DNA of 64,000 nt, taken from positions 90,521 to 154,520 of the forward strand of contig MPMI01000005.1 of the NCBI GenBank assembly GCA_002238415.1, given 5' to 3'. Below the pieces are notes generated by a model, which worked only from the letters and a program-made list of their open reading frames with translations, searched no databases and was not told where the DNA came from. The stretch is from Desulfurellaceae bacterium bin18 (GTDB lineage Bacteria; Desulfobacterota; Binatia; Bin18). This document shows, piece by piece, positions 1-8,231 of the stretch; the first letter of the stretch is position 1, and every line of letters starts with the position of its first letter. A program made the translations under genes and the position numbers.

Positions 1-1435
1 CGATGCCAGTGGTGAGATCTCGGTCTTTATGCGCGGTGTCCAGGCGCTGACTGAGGGTGAATCGTATGAGGTCGATGGCGTTTTTCTGGTCAAACCGGCC
101 AGCGACGAATCGACGCAGGTCAGCGGGATTGTGGGTCAGACCGTTCTTCCCTTGGAGCAGGAACCCCTGGCAGAAGAGCCGCTGGAGTTTGTGGAAGAGG
201 AAACGGCTGAGGAGTTCGAGTCGCAAGGGCGGGCGGACGAGCTGGCAGAATCTGAAGAGACGGCTGCGGATGACATACCAGGTCTCTTGGTGTCCGATCT
301 GTTAGAGGACCCAGAGGCGTTCGATCGACAGGTCGTCAGCCTTGCGGGTGAAGTCACGACCCTGAGAGTCACCGAGGGAGATAATCCTTCCATCAAGTTT
401 AAGCTACACGATGCCAGTGGCGAGATCCCGGTCTTTATGCGCGGCGTCCAGGCGTTGACTGAGGGTGAGAGGTATGAGGTTGGCGGGGTGTTTCTGGTCA
501 AACCGGCCGCCGCCGGGTCGACGCAGATCAGCGGGATTGTGGGCCAGACTATCCTTCCTCTGGAGAGGGAACCCCAGACAGAAGAGCCGCTGGAGTTTGC
601 AGAAGAGGAAACGGCTGAGGAGTTCGAGTTACAAGAACTGGAGGACGAGCCGCTGGAGTTTGAAGAGGCGGCTGTGGAGGGCCCCCCAGGTCTCTTGGTG
701 GCTGACCTGTTAGAAGACCCGGCTGCGTTTGATCGGCTGGCGATCAGCCTTGCGGGTGAAGTCACGACCCTGAGGGTCACCGAGGGCGACAATCCCTCCA
801 CGCGGTTCAAGCTGCACGATGTCAGCGGCGAGATCCCGGTTTTCATGCGTGGCGTCGGGTTGCTGACTGAAGGTGAATCGTATGAGGTTGATGGTGTGTT
901 TCTGGTGAAGCCGACTAATGACGGAACAGGTGAGGTGAGCGGTATTGTGGCTGGGACGGTTGAACCGGTTGAGGCGGAAACCGCGCCCGTGCGGGTAGCC
1001 GCGGCTCCGACAGACGAGCCGGCAGCACCCCCCGCCTATACGGCGCCGGTCTATGCGGTGCGCGATCTGCTCGCCGATCAGGCGCAGTTTGATCGACGCT
1101 TCGTGAGTGTGACCGGACAGGTGACCAGCCTGACCACCCGCTATGGGGCCCGGACGTACCAGAAGTTCAAGCTCACAGACAGCAGCGGGACAATCCCGGT
1201 TTTCATTCCGGGCACCTCTTCGTGTGAGCTGGATCAGATTTGTAAAGTCACCGGTGTGTTCCTCATTAAAAGAACACAGGGCAGGGAGTCCGAGATCAGT
1301 GGCATTAAGGCCGACGCCATCGAAAAGGTGGAAGATGCGCCCTATCTACAATGGGCGAGCACAGTATTCCGGGAGCGGCTAGGTGAGCCGGGTTCCAACA
1401 CCCGGTTACCGGGCGGATTTGCGATCCCGGAATGA
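1..1435 (+). CDS. 5'-truncated tandem OB-fold-like repeat protein
   Basis: The frame is open from base 2, so the true start lies upstream of the window; the ATG at 29 lies inside a repeat. The visible ~477 residues hold one partial and three full copies of a ~120-136 residue unit (from about bases 281, 689 and 1053). Each unit reads DLLxDxxxFDR, VSLAGEV, FKLHDASGEIPVF, then YEVDGVFLVKP and SGI. This alternation of strands and turns resembles a small OB-fold; that is inference. Acidic Glu-rich linkers join the units. Copies two and three are nearly identical at DNA level around 350-430 and 750-845, so the array expanded recently. The last copy is more diverged and carries two Cys. Function unknown; probably a binding protein. 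Confidence 0.7.
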   Translation, partial: DASGEISVFMRGVQALTEGESYEVDGVFLVKPASDESTQVSGIVGQTVLPLEQEPLAEEPLEFVEEETAEEFESQGRADELAESEETAADDIPGLLVSDLLEDPEAFDRQVVSLAGEVTTLRVTEGDNPSIKFKLHDASGEIPVFMRGVQALTEGERYEVGGVFLVKPAAAGSTQISGIVGQTILPLEREPQTEEPLEFAEEETAEEFELQELEDEPLEFEEAAVEGPPGLLVADLLEDPAAFDRLAISLAGEVTTLRVTEGDNPSTRFKLHDVSGEIPVFMRGVGLLTEGESYEVDGVFLVKPTNDGTGEVSGIVAGTVEPVEAETAPVRVAAAPTDEPAAPPAYTAPVYAVRDLLADQAQFDRRFVSVTGQVTSLTTRYGARTYQKFKLTDSSGTIPVFIPGTSSCELDQICKVTGVFLIKRTQGRESEISGIKADAIEKVEDAPYLQWASTVFRERLGEPGSNTRLPGGFAIPE

Positions 1436-1459
1436 GGGCGACGCTCCCGTCGCCCTCAT
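1432..1459. terminator. Bidirectional hairpin terminator
   Basis: A perfect 12-bp inverted repeat, ATGAGGGCGACG and CGTCGCCCTCAT, with a 4-base CTCC loop. It overlaps the stop codon of the repeat protein and lies between two convergent genes. There is no long T-run, so termination strength is uncertain. Confidence 0.65.
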
Positions 1460-1465
1460 GAGATA

Positions 1466-1855
1466 TTAACCAACCAGAATTTCTTTGGCGTGGATCGTAT
1501 CCAGGTATTCCCGCACGGCTTTGATTTTGCCGTCCGATAATTCAATCAGAAAGTGATACTGGTTGTTATAGACCTTGCCGTTGGCCAACTCGCCATACGA
1601 CTCGGCCTCAACCGCAACCCGGTCCCCCTCGGCAATTACGCCTTTGGGCGTGATTTTCAGGCCGTTGGGCATAGCCGCGCCAATGCCTTTGACCAGTTCG
1701 CCGAACTCCGCCTTGGTCTTGGTGCCGGACAGCTCGAACTTACCGGCCACCCACCACGTGGCGTCGTCGGTCATCTGACCCAGTGCGGCGTCAAAATTCC
1801 CGGCGGAAAAATTCTCAAAGAAACCTAAGACAACACCTTTACTCGCGTCACTCAT
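1466..1855 (-). CDS. SnoaL/NTF2-like small protein
   Basis: A 129-residue protein of the size and pattern of the SnoaL-like/ketosteroid-isomerase (NTF2 fold) superfamily: FFENFSAGNFDAALGQMTDD near the N-terminus, a central DRVAVEAESYG strand, and YNNQYHFLIELSDGKIKAVREY near the end. Such proteins are small cone-shaped barrels that act as isomerases, cyclases or binding domains; the substrate cannot be told. I chose the ATG at 1855 because AAAGGAGGC lies just upstream. The longer frame to 1942 has no ribosome site. It stands alone, convergent with the repeat protein. Confidence 0.75.
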   Translation of the reverse strand: MSDASKGVVLGFFENFSAGNFDAALGQMTDDATWWVAGKFELSGTKTKAEFGELVKGIGAAMPNGLKITPKGVIAEGDRVAVEAESYGELANGKVYNNQYHFLIELSDGKIKAVREYLDTIHAKEILVG

Positions 1856-2230
1856 ATACAGCCTCCTTTGCTGTGCATCATCATATCGATGCCGATCAGG
1901 GTAAGATGTTCCCTTATAGCCCACCTGTCTGAGGCTTCGCAAGCGAAGCGGTGAGCGGATAGGACGTACCTTCGTTCAAAGTTTCGAGAGTTAGCTGCGT
2001 ATCCTCATCCCCACTTGTCGCACCGCATGATAAAGATAACAAGCGAATACGTGAAATCTCGAAGATATGGGAATAGACGATATGAGGGTTATGGCAATAA
2101 TCGTGGTTGCTGTCCTAATTTGAGCCCGAGTGTCCTAATTTGCCAGGTTAAGTATTTGATTTTTCGAGTGCTCAAAAGCTCAAAGTGCCCAAATTAGGAC
2201 AGTACCTAATCGTGGTACAGGAAGGAAGCA
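1856..2230. other. Intergenic region with repeated TGTCCTAATTTG motif
   Basis: 375 bases without a convincing gene; the short open frame at 2015-2197 shows no family features. The start of an AT-richer stretch is visible. The only clear structure is the motif cluster listed separately (2111-2201) and a short dyad GTACC/GGTAC at 2202-2218 just before the next gene's ribosome site. Confidence 0.5.
2111..2201. repeat. TGTCCTAATTTG direct and inverted repeats
   Basis: TGTCCTAATTTG occurs at 2111-2122 and again at 2131-2142 in direct orientation, and as its exact reverse complement CAAATTAGGACA at 2190-2201. It could be a remnant mobile-element end or a regulator-binding site. No transposase is nearby. 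Confidence 0.6.
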
Positions 2231-3004
2231 ATGGCAACAGACTTCAGCTTTGCACGAAACCTGATTGACGAGCTCGACGGATGGGTGAACGAACTCGCCG
2301 CTCCTCTGATGCCGCCTCGTCTAATTAACACTGGACAGGGTATGAGTCGGCTTGAGTTACGCAAACACACACCACATACCGTCATGATTGGAAAGTGCGT
2401 TCGAGCCGCGAGCGGTATTCGTGCAGCGCTCACTCTTGCCGACCTTGGCTACGTGGTAGAGTGTGCCGCCCTGTTGAGAGATGTCTCCGAATTTTGCACC
2501 GAAATCATGGCTATTAGCAGTGCGTTGAATAGGAAGGGCGAACTGCCACGCACCGTGCAGACTTTTGTGGAGCAGTATTTTGCTCCGATACCGAAAACGC
2601 CAGAGGAGTTGGAAGCAGCCGACCGTGCCCGCTACGTAAGCCGAGAGAAGCTGCTCAAGGAAGTAGGAGGTTTTTTGGCTGCGAGCGCGAATGTAGACAG
2701 TAAACAATCTCTTCCCGTCCTTAGGTTCCTTAACATGATCTACGATAAGTACGTGCATGGCGCTTATGAAACTACTATGGAACTGTGTGACCCCGATACC
2801 AGTCGCTTCATGATGCGCGGTCATCTCTCCCCATCGAAGCGGCAGGAGTTCGCCGAGGCTGTGTTTCTGAAACTTCATGAAGTTGTAATTGCTATTGAAC
2901 ACACCGCCGCAGTTACCGGGCAGACGGAAATTTGCGAAGCGGTACGTAATGCGCGTCGTACCATGGATGGTTCGATTGCTTTACCTGCGACGAAGCCGCG
3001 TTGA
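2231..3004 (+). CDS. Hypothetical protein, alpha-helical
   Basis: A 257-residue protein preceded by AGGAAGGAAGCA, a good ribosome site for the ATG at 2231. No family is recognised. It looks soluble and mostly helical, with segments such as LADLGYVVECAALLRDVSEF, and has no signal peptide or membrane segment. The C-terminal part has KLHEVVIAIEH. Its lower GC content than the flanking housekeeping genes and its isolated position beside other unknown genes suggest an accessory, transferred origin. The ends look intact. Confidence 0.6.
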   Translation: MATDFSFARNLIDELDGWVNELAAPLMPPRLINTGQGMSRLELRKHTPHTVMIGKCVRAASGIRAALTLADLGYVVECAALLRDVSEFCTEIMAISSALNRKGELPRTVQTFVEQYFAPIPKTPEELEAADRARYVSREKLLKEVGGFLAASANVDSKQSLPVLRFLNMIYDKYVHGAYETTMELCDPDTSRFMMRGHLSPSKRQEFAEAVFLKLHEVVIAIEHTAAVTGQTEICEAVRNARRTMDGSIALPATKPR

Positions 3005-3038
3005 GTCCGATATGCTTTTCGACACTAGGAGAATTGAA

Positions 3039-3926
3039 ATGAAGCGACATCTTCAGTCATTTTGGCTTTTGTTCTTGCTCACTACGAATCCGGCAATCGC
3101 GGACACGAAGAATGTAGAAGTTGATATCGGTGGCGTAAAAATTGATGTTAAAGCGCCAAATGGGTTCTACGAAATTAGTTCTCTCTCTTCCGAAACACGA
3201 AAAATCGCGGAGACGATGACGCCGCCGACTAATCGTCTTTTAGCGGTGTTTGTATCAGAAGAAGATTTAGGAAGAATAGTGAAGGGCGAATCGCCTATAT
3301 TTGAGCGCTATATATTTTTACAGGTTTTCCGAAGACTGGAAGCTACGACTATTTCCAATACGGATTTTCAAAAACTTATAACTCATTTCAAGGGTCAACA
3401 GAACATATTATTCGACGAGAATAAAGATATGGTGGACAGCCTACTTGAAGGCGCCACCAAAAAAATGTCTAAGGAGTACGATTTCTCGCTAAAAATGAAA
3501 CTTGGAGAGAATATATCATTAGGTATATTTCTCGAACAACCAAACGCTTTTGGGGCCGTAAATTTGGTGAAATATCGAGTTAATGCAGAAGGGAAAGAAC
3601 TTGATTCTATTGTCGCTGGGGGCATTTCATACGTTTTAACCAGGGGCAAGTTGTTGTACGCCTATGTTTACAGTGTTTATGAAACACAAGATGACGTTGA
3701 TTGGGTTAGGGCAAAATCTAAGGAATGGGTAAATTCACTCTTAGCATCTAACGAAACGTCCACATCAGATTCCGCCCAGAGTAGTTCTCCGATAACGGGA
3801 ATCGATTGGGAGCGGATTGTGAGTAAAGGAATCGTCGGCGCTGTAGTGGGTGGTCTGCTCGCTCTGATAATAGGGTTATTTCGTCGTATGAAAAGTTCTT
3901 TCAAGAGAGATATAAAAAATGTCTAA
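3039..3926 (+). CDS. Exported protein with C-terminal membrane anchor, unknown
   Basis: A 295-residue protein starting at the ATG at 3039, which is preceded by AGGAG at 3027-3031. Residues 1-22 form a signal peptide (MKRHLQSFWLLFLLTTNPAI, cleavage near ADT). The body is a beta-rich periplasmic or extracytoplasmic domain with no family I recognise. Near the C-terminus a hydrophobic helix (GIVGAVVGGLLALIIGLF) is followed by Arg/Lys-rich residues, the pattern of a tail anchor with cytoplasmic end. Codon use is AT-rich compared with the genes after 8.4 kb. It follows the previous gene by 34 bases and may be co-transcribed. Confidence 0.6.
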   Translation: MKRHLQSFWLLFLLTTNPAIADTKNVEVDIGGVKIDVKAPNGFYEISSLSSETRKIAETMTPPTNRLLAVFVSEEDLGRIVKGESPIFERYIFLQVFRRLEATTISNTDFQKLITHFKGQQNILFDENKDMVDSLLEGATKKMSKEYDFSLKMKLGENISLGIFLEQPNAFGAVNLVKYRVNAEGKELDSIVAGGISYVLTRGKLLYAYVYSVYETQDDVDWVRAKSKEWVNSLLASNETSTSDSAQSSSPITGIDWERIVSKGIVGAVVGGLLALIIGLFRRMKSSFKRDIKNV

Positions 3927-4027
3927 CCACCGTTTATATTCACCACCCTATGATAAGGAGAAAATGCCGATACCTCATACCCCATACCCGATATACCCCT
4001 CAAGAGGTCGAATCGTGAGGGGAAGCA

Positions 4028-4246
4028 ATGTATGCGCAACGGATTCGGGACAAGCTGGACCCTCAGCACAAGGGTAAGTTCTTAGTCATCGACATTGAAA
4101 CAGGTGACTACGAAATCGACGCGGACGACTTGGTCGCAACGCAACATCTCCTAACCACTCATCCCAATGCGGTTATTTATGGTTTGCGGATTGGCTTTCC
4201 AACTGCCTATCGCATTGGCGGTGGATTCTCGGTGAAGACACAATAA
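4028..4246 (+). CDS. Small protein usually paired with clan AA aspartic protease
   Basis: A 72-residue protein with a GAGGGGAAGC ribosome site. The core KGKFLVIDIETGDYEIDADD plus IYGLRIGFPTAYRIGG matches a small family (from memory of genomes, not searched) that typically lies directly upstream of a retroviral-like clan AA aspartic protease gene. Its function is not established; a chaperone or partner role for the protease is inferred from pairing. Here its stop codon overlaps the ATG of exactly such a protease gene, which is broken. The upstream gene looks intact although its partner has decayed. Confidence 0.65.
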   Translation: MYAQRIRDKLDPQHKGKFLVIDIETGDYEIDADDLVATQHLLTTHPNAVIYGLRIGFPTAYRIGGGFSVKTQ

Positions 4247-4367
4247 TGACTGGACAGGTTACGGCGAACCGAGAAGCGGTTATCGAATTGGAAATTGCTG
4301 GCTCAGAGCAGAGAAGAGAAGAGAAAAAGTTGAGACCGTGATTGATACGGCCTTCAATGGCTATGCC
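4246..4367 (+). pseudogene. Remnant of clan AA (retroviral-like) aspartic protease
   Basis: ATG at 4246 overlaps the previous stop (TAATG). Frame 1 gives MTGQVTANREAVIELEIAG, the usual beginning of this family, and stops at 4339-4341. The continuation, VETVIDTAFNGYA, appears in another frame from 4329. The shift falls in a slippery GAGAAGAGAAGAGAAAAAG tract. The catalytic motif reads Asp-Thr-Ala rather than Asp-Thr-Gly, and recognisable similarity ends after residue ~40 of a protein normally about 120 long. It is therefore frameshifted, truncated and lacks the active-site Gly. Confidence 0.6.
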
Positions 4368-4439
4368 TCTAACATGACAACCGCCCCTTTCCCCCATCCA
4401 CTTGTCTTCTTCACTGTATGGGTGCTGCTTCCTTCAACT

Positions 4440-5429
4440 TCATTCTTCTAAATACAAGTAGTCTCTCGCTTCTTGTACATGTGCTTCTAAAGGCTTCATT
4501 TCACTATGGCTCGACAGCCCATCTATTAAATAATAGAAGCACTCAGTTCTTCCATTCATAAGAACATCTGACAATAGAACTAAGTAGATAGCTGCGGCGT
4601 AGATGTTAAGGATTAGTATTCCGTCCACAGAATAAGGATTTGTATTGAATTTGCATTGATCTAGCGTTTGAAGCACGTCTCTTAATTTTTTGAGCTTTTT
4701 ATCTTTACTTCCGAGATAGGCTTCGAGGTTGATGACGGAATCCCTATCCTCTTCCTTGAAACTACGCGCCACAGGAACACTGTCAGTTATTCTGCATATA
4801 GCTTCATATATACAATTTAGCCGTTCTTCTACGTCTTCTTTGGTATCTGCTGATATGGAGGACCAAAAACACCTAAATCTTTCATCTCTATTCTCCCGAT
4901 TACTGATGGATTTCTCAAACATAGTTAAGAATTCATTGAACAGGAATTCTAAGTGATGCCCTTTCTTTTTGTTCTCTTTAATCCATCTATCAAATTGCTC
5001 TTCTCCAAAAGCAGATACCATTACCCCCTTTAGTAGAAATTCAAAAGATTTTCCTAAATGATACATGCTTGTATCCAAGGGGATTAAATACCTTTCCAGA
5101 AAAATCGGCATATCTTTTCTTTTACACCGACCGAAAGGTAGCCTCACGGTTATAGCACCACCGATGACCGCAGATATTTCTTCTTCTGGCCCTTTTCCCG
5201 CGTAATATATTTCCTGTGTTTCTTTATCCCATTTCTTTAACATGGTCTGACTTATTCTTTTCTGTTCTTGAAAAGCCAGTTTTGCCAATAGTCTGATGTT
5301 TTCGTAAAACTTCCATTCTCGCAAAGAATCTCCGTTAAAATTCTTGAACTCATTGGAGATGGTGAGATAGGATATCGATTCCAACTCTTTTTCTTCTTTT
5401 TCCTTCACATCATAACTTTTCTGTTGCAT
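4440..5429 (-). CDS. Hypothetical protein, AT-rich, accessory
   Basis: A 329-residue, Lys/Glu-rich soluble protein. AAAGGG lies upstream of the ATG at 5429. No family is recognised. A hydrophobic stretch, ILILNIYAAAIYLVLLSDVL, lies near residue 280, but the rest looks like a cytoplasmic helical protein, so it is not clearly membrane-bound. It is notably AT-rich compared with its surroundings, which suggests horizontal transfer. It may be transcribed with the HicB-like gene upstream (reading right to left). Confidence 0.55.
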   Translation of the reverse strand: MQQKSYDVKEKEEKELESISYLTISNEFKNFNGDSLREWKFYENIRLLAKLAFQEQKRISQTMLKKWDKETQEIYYAGKGPEEEISAVIGGAITVRLPFGRCKRKDMPIFLERYLIPLDTSMYHLGKSFEFLLKGVMVSAFGEEQFDRWIKENKKKGHHLEFLFNEFLTMFEKSISNRENRDERFRCFWSSISADTKEDVEERLNCIYEAICRITDSVPVARSFKEEDRDSVINLEAYLGSKDKKLKKLRDVLQTLDQCKFNTNPYSVDGILILNIYAAAIYLVLLSDVLMNGRTECFYYLIDGLSSHSEMKPLEAHVQEARDYLYLEE

Positions 5430-5440
5430 TAGAATCCCTT

Positions 5441-5515
5441 TCAGCCGGCGACCTGTCGGTTCTCATGAATGAGGTCAGCGACGAATTTTTTAGGCCGCCC
5501 TATGCGCTGCCTCAT
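5441..5515 (-). other. 24-codon frame coupled to HicB-like gene
   Basis: ATG at 5515 overlaps the HicB-like stop as ATGA and opens a 24-residue frame beginning MRQRIGRPKKFVADLI, ending 11 bases before the ATG of the 329-residue gene. It contains an AT-hook-like GRPKK. It may be a real coupled micropeptide, a remnant of a larger gene, or chance. Confidence 0.25.
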
Positions 5516-5700
5516 CTACCTGGCGGGATTTCCCGGTTCTGCTGTTGATAGGCGAGAACCATTTCATGTAGGGCGTCTTTGAGCATGCGCCGACATTCTT
5601 CCAGGTCTTTGCCCTCGGTCACGACCTCCGGCCATTTGACGAGCTGTCCCATATAGCCTGCCTTAATCCTGGTGTAGGTGGCGGTGTAAGTGTGCGACAT
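5512..5700 (-). CDS. HicB-like antitoxin domain protein
   Basis: A 62-residue protein with the HicB N-terminal fold pattern: YTATYTRIKAGYMGQLVKWP, then EGKDLEECRRMLKDALHEM. HicB proteins fold like a partial RNase H and neutralise HicA mRNA interferase toxins. This copy lacks the C-terminal DNA-binding domain, as short HicB proteins do. No HicA gene lies directly beside it, so its partner is unclear. I chose the ATG at 5700 because family members start a few residues before the first strand; an ATG at 5727, overlapping the ilvD remnant's stop, is the alternative. Confidence 0.65.
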   Translation of the reverse strand: MSHTYTATYTRIKAGYMGQLVKWPEVVTEGKDLEECRRMLKDALHEMVLAYQQQNREIPPGR

Positions 5701-5725
5701 ATTGCCACTTGGGTTCACTCTTGCC

Positions 5726-5814
5726 ATCAACTATTGCCAGGCTGGGTCACTGCACCCTCGGAGGCGGAGCTGACCTGGGCCGCATATTTGGCGAATACGC
5801 CGGCGGTGTAACGC
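5726..5814 (-). pseudogene. Duplicated 3' end of ilvD (direct repeat copy A)
   Basis: These 89 bases match 6574-6662, the 3' end of ilvD, at 81 of 89 positions in the same orientation. Translated in the ilvD frame they give RYTAGVFAKYAAQV and end with PGNS-stop, against RYTSGVFAKYAAQV in ilvD. Six of the eight differences are synonymous. The copy therefore derives from an ilvD that was under selection, not from recent random drift. With copy B it brackets the hicA-hicB pair. Confidence 0.85.
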
Positions 5815-5818
5815 TGGA

Positions 5819-6256
5819 CTAGGCGGCTCTTGCCTCTACTACTAAGCGTTGCCCGAGTGCTTTGAGGGCCGCTTCGACTTGGCCAATATGCGAACGATGG
5901 TCCAGGTCGAGTAGACGCCGGACCGTCCCCTCTACGGTTCCGAGTCGCTTGGCCAGTGTCACGTTTCCGATCTGTTGTTCGTGCATGGTCCGATAGAGGG
6001 CGAGCTTGGCCGCTACCAGTGCTGGAAGCTCGACAAGCGGACGGCTACGGGCTGGAGACGGGAGCGGAATATCGCGCCCATCGTTCACGTAGCCGCCGAG
6101 CGCCGCAACGAGACAATCCGCAGCCTCGGTCAATGCCTCGGTACGAGTCGCGCCCTCGGTCAGTGCCTCTGGAATGTCGGGAAACGACACGAGCAGGGTG
6201 CCGTCGCCCTGCGTCTCCAATTTGGCCGGATAAGCCAGTCGCAGAGATTTCGCCAT
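5819..6256 (-). CDS. hicB: HicB antitoxin with C-terminal DNA-binding domain
   Basis: A 145-residue HicB. The N-terminal domain shows LRLAYPAKLETQGDGTLLVS, FPDIPEALTEG and ALTEAADCLVAALGGYVND. The C-terminal part (from ~residue 85) has NVTLAKRLGTVEGTVRRLLD, a helix-turn-helix-type DNA-binding domain used for autoregulation. It binds and blocks HicA and represses the operon. The ATG at 6256 has AAGGA upstream; the longer frame to 6346 overlaps hicA. It lies 34 bases downstream of hicA in the canonical toxin-first order. Confidence 0.88.
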   Translation of the reverse strand: MAKSLRLAYPAKLETQGDGTLLVSFPDIPEALTEGATRTEALTEAADCLVAALGGYVNDGRDIPLPSPARSRPLVELPALVAAKLALYRTMHEQQIGNVTLAKRLGTVEGTVRRLLDLDHRSHIGQVEAALKALGQRLVVEARAA

Positions 6257-6290
6257 GATCCTTACTCTTTTCTCTTCTCGCGTAATGGCC

Positions 6291-6512
6291 CTAGTTGCGT
6301 CGGATATCCTTACGAGACAAGCCGAGTTGTGAAAGCATCGAGACAAGCAGGCCGGGGCTCATCTCTTTCCGGCGATCCTTGACCGTGGTGAAGTGCTCCC
6401 CGTAATAGAGCCGTCCGTGACTTCCCTTTCCCCTTCGACTCTCAAAGCGAACCGCGATTCCACGATCTCGGCCAAGCCTTCTGATGCGCCGAATAAACTC
6501 TTCGCCAGTCAT
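6291..6512 (-). CDS. hicA: HicA mRNA interferase toxin
   Basis: A 73-residue toxin of the HicA family (double-stranded RNA-binding-like fold) that cleaves mRNA and tmRNA. The active-site region is GKGSHGRLYYGEHFTTVKD, with the catalytic His in GSH. C-terminal KEMSPGLLVSMLSQLGLSR is the usual closing helix. It is first gene of the hicAB operon, followed by full-length hicB. The module sits between two copies of the ilvD 3' end, consistent with insertion. Confidence 0.88.
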   Translation of the reverse strand: MTGEEFIRRIRRLGRDRGIAVRFESRRGKGSHGRLYYGEHFTTVKDRRKEMSPGLLVSMLSQLGLSRKDIRRN

Positions 6513-6573
6513 GCTCTACCGTACATAAGTGTACAAGATGGTGTCAGATGTGTCTGCTCTGGTCAGTTCTTGT

Positions 6574-6662
6574 ATCAACTATTGCCCGGCTGGGTCACCG
6601 CGCCCTCGGAGGCAGAGGTGACCTGGGCCGCATACTTGGCGAACACGCCGGAGGTGTAACGC
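6574..6662 (-). repeat. ilvD 3' end, direct repeat copy B
   Basis: The resident ilvD terminus that matches copy A at 5726-5814 (81/89 identical, same orientation). The two copies bracket 759 bases carrying hicA and hicB. Confidence 0.85.
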
Positions 6663-8231
6663 GGGGCCGGTGGTTGCCAGGCAGACAAGCGGGTTTGTAT
6701 TTCGGTATCGCTCAGCTCAACATTGAGCTGACGGTTTTCAATATCGATCACTACCACGTCGCCTTCCCGGAGAATCGCGATAGGGCCGCCAACCGCAGCT
6801 TCCGGCGCAATATGACCTGCCATGAGGCCGCGTGTCGCTCCGCTGAAGCGTCCGTCCGTGATTAAGGACACGGAGTCGCCGAGCCCTTCGCCCACGATGG
6901 CCGCGGTCACGCCTAACATCTCTCGCATGCCCGGCCCGCCCCTCGGACCTTCGTAGCGAATGACCACGACATCGCCCTCTTTGATGTGACGTTGCGTGAC
7001 CGCTGCCATGGCGTCTTCCTCACACTCGAAGAGACGGGCCGGCCCGCGGTGATACGAGCGCTCATGACCGGCGACCTTGATGACACAACCGTCAGGCGCG
7101 AGATTCCCCCGCAGAATGACCAGGCCGCCGGTGTCTTTGAGCGGCTGGGCCAGCGGCAGAATGACGTCCTGGTCCGGTGTTTCAACGGCTTTTGCCGCCT
7201 CAACGGCAAGGGTTTCTCCGCTGGCGGTCAGTTGTCCGCCGTCAACGAGTCCACCGTCAACCAGGCGCTGGGCAATCAGTTGGATGCCGCCGGCTTTATC
7301 CACGTCAGTGGCCACATATTTCCCGCCGGGTTTGAGGTCGGCAATGAGCGGGGTACGGCGACTGACCGCATCAAAATCGTCGATAGCGAGCGGAATACCG
7401 GACCGCGTTGGTTGATCCGCCGGTTGCAGCCACACAGGCAATGGCGTTCTCAAACGCCTGACGGGTCAAGATGTCCAGCGGCCGGAGATTCTTGTTGAGC
7501 AGGTCCATCACGCGCTGCCCGCACTGGACCGCGACCGCGTCTTTGCGAGTAGCGGTCGCCGGCACGCTGCCCGTACCCATGGGCGACAGGCCGATGAATT
7601 CCATGACGGTGGCCATGGTGTTGGCGGTATACTGTCCCCCGCAGGCCCCGGCCCCCGGACAGGCGAAGTCTTCGATATGTTTGAGGTCGGTGTCACTCAT
7701 GCGTCCGGCGGCATTGGCTCCAATGGCCTCGAACACGTCCTGGATGGTCACGTCCCTGTCCTGAAAGCGGCCAGGCGCGATCGATCCGCCGTACAACAGC
7801 AGCCCTGGAACATTCAGGCGGGCCAGGGCAAGGGCACCGGCGGGAATGGTTTTGTCACACCCCACGATAATGACCATGGCGTCAAACATATAGCCCCGAC
7901 CGACCAGCTCAATCGAGTCGGCAATGACTTCGCGGCTGACGAGGGAGGCTTTCATGCCCTCCGTCCCCATGGTGACTGCGTCGCTGATGGAGATGGTATT
8001 GATTTCCATGGGCGTGCCGCCGGCCTCCCGCACGCCCTGCTTGACTTTGTCGGCCAGCCGGCGCTGATTGAAGTTGCACGGCATGGTCTCAATCCAGGTG
8101 TGTGCCACACCGACCAGTGGCTTGGCCAGATCGTCATCCGTAAAGCCGATAGCCTTGAACATGGAGCGCGCCCCGGCGCGGTCGCGGCCCTCGGTAATGA
8201 TGTGACTGGAGTGTTTGGGATTGAACGCCAT
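6575..8231 (-). pseudogene. ilvD: Dihydroxy-acid dehydratase, frameshifted
   Basis: IlvD makes 2-oxo acids for valine, leucine and isoleucine with a [2Fe-2S] cluster. From the ATG at 8231 (GGAGGG upstream) the frame shows GCDKTIPAG and CPGAGACGGQYTANT, the cluster and substrate motifs, up to ATGGSTNAV. The expected next ten residues (LHLLAIAREA-like) are missing. Only one base (7400) separates NAV from the continuation GIPLAIDDFDAVSRRTPLIA in another frame. A 29-base deletion therefore both removes an active-site-proximal helix and shifts the frame. The rest of the C-terminal half is well preserved to the stop at 6575. Either a recent inactivation or a sequence error. Whether another ilvD exists cannot be seen here. 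Confidence 0.85.

Noticed and set aside
136..846. Minus-strand open frame of 236 codons rich in Ser
   Set aside because: Ser-rich low-complexity translation is the mirror of the Glu/Asp-rich repeat gene on the plus strand.
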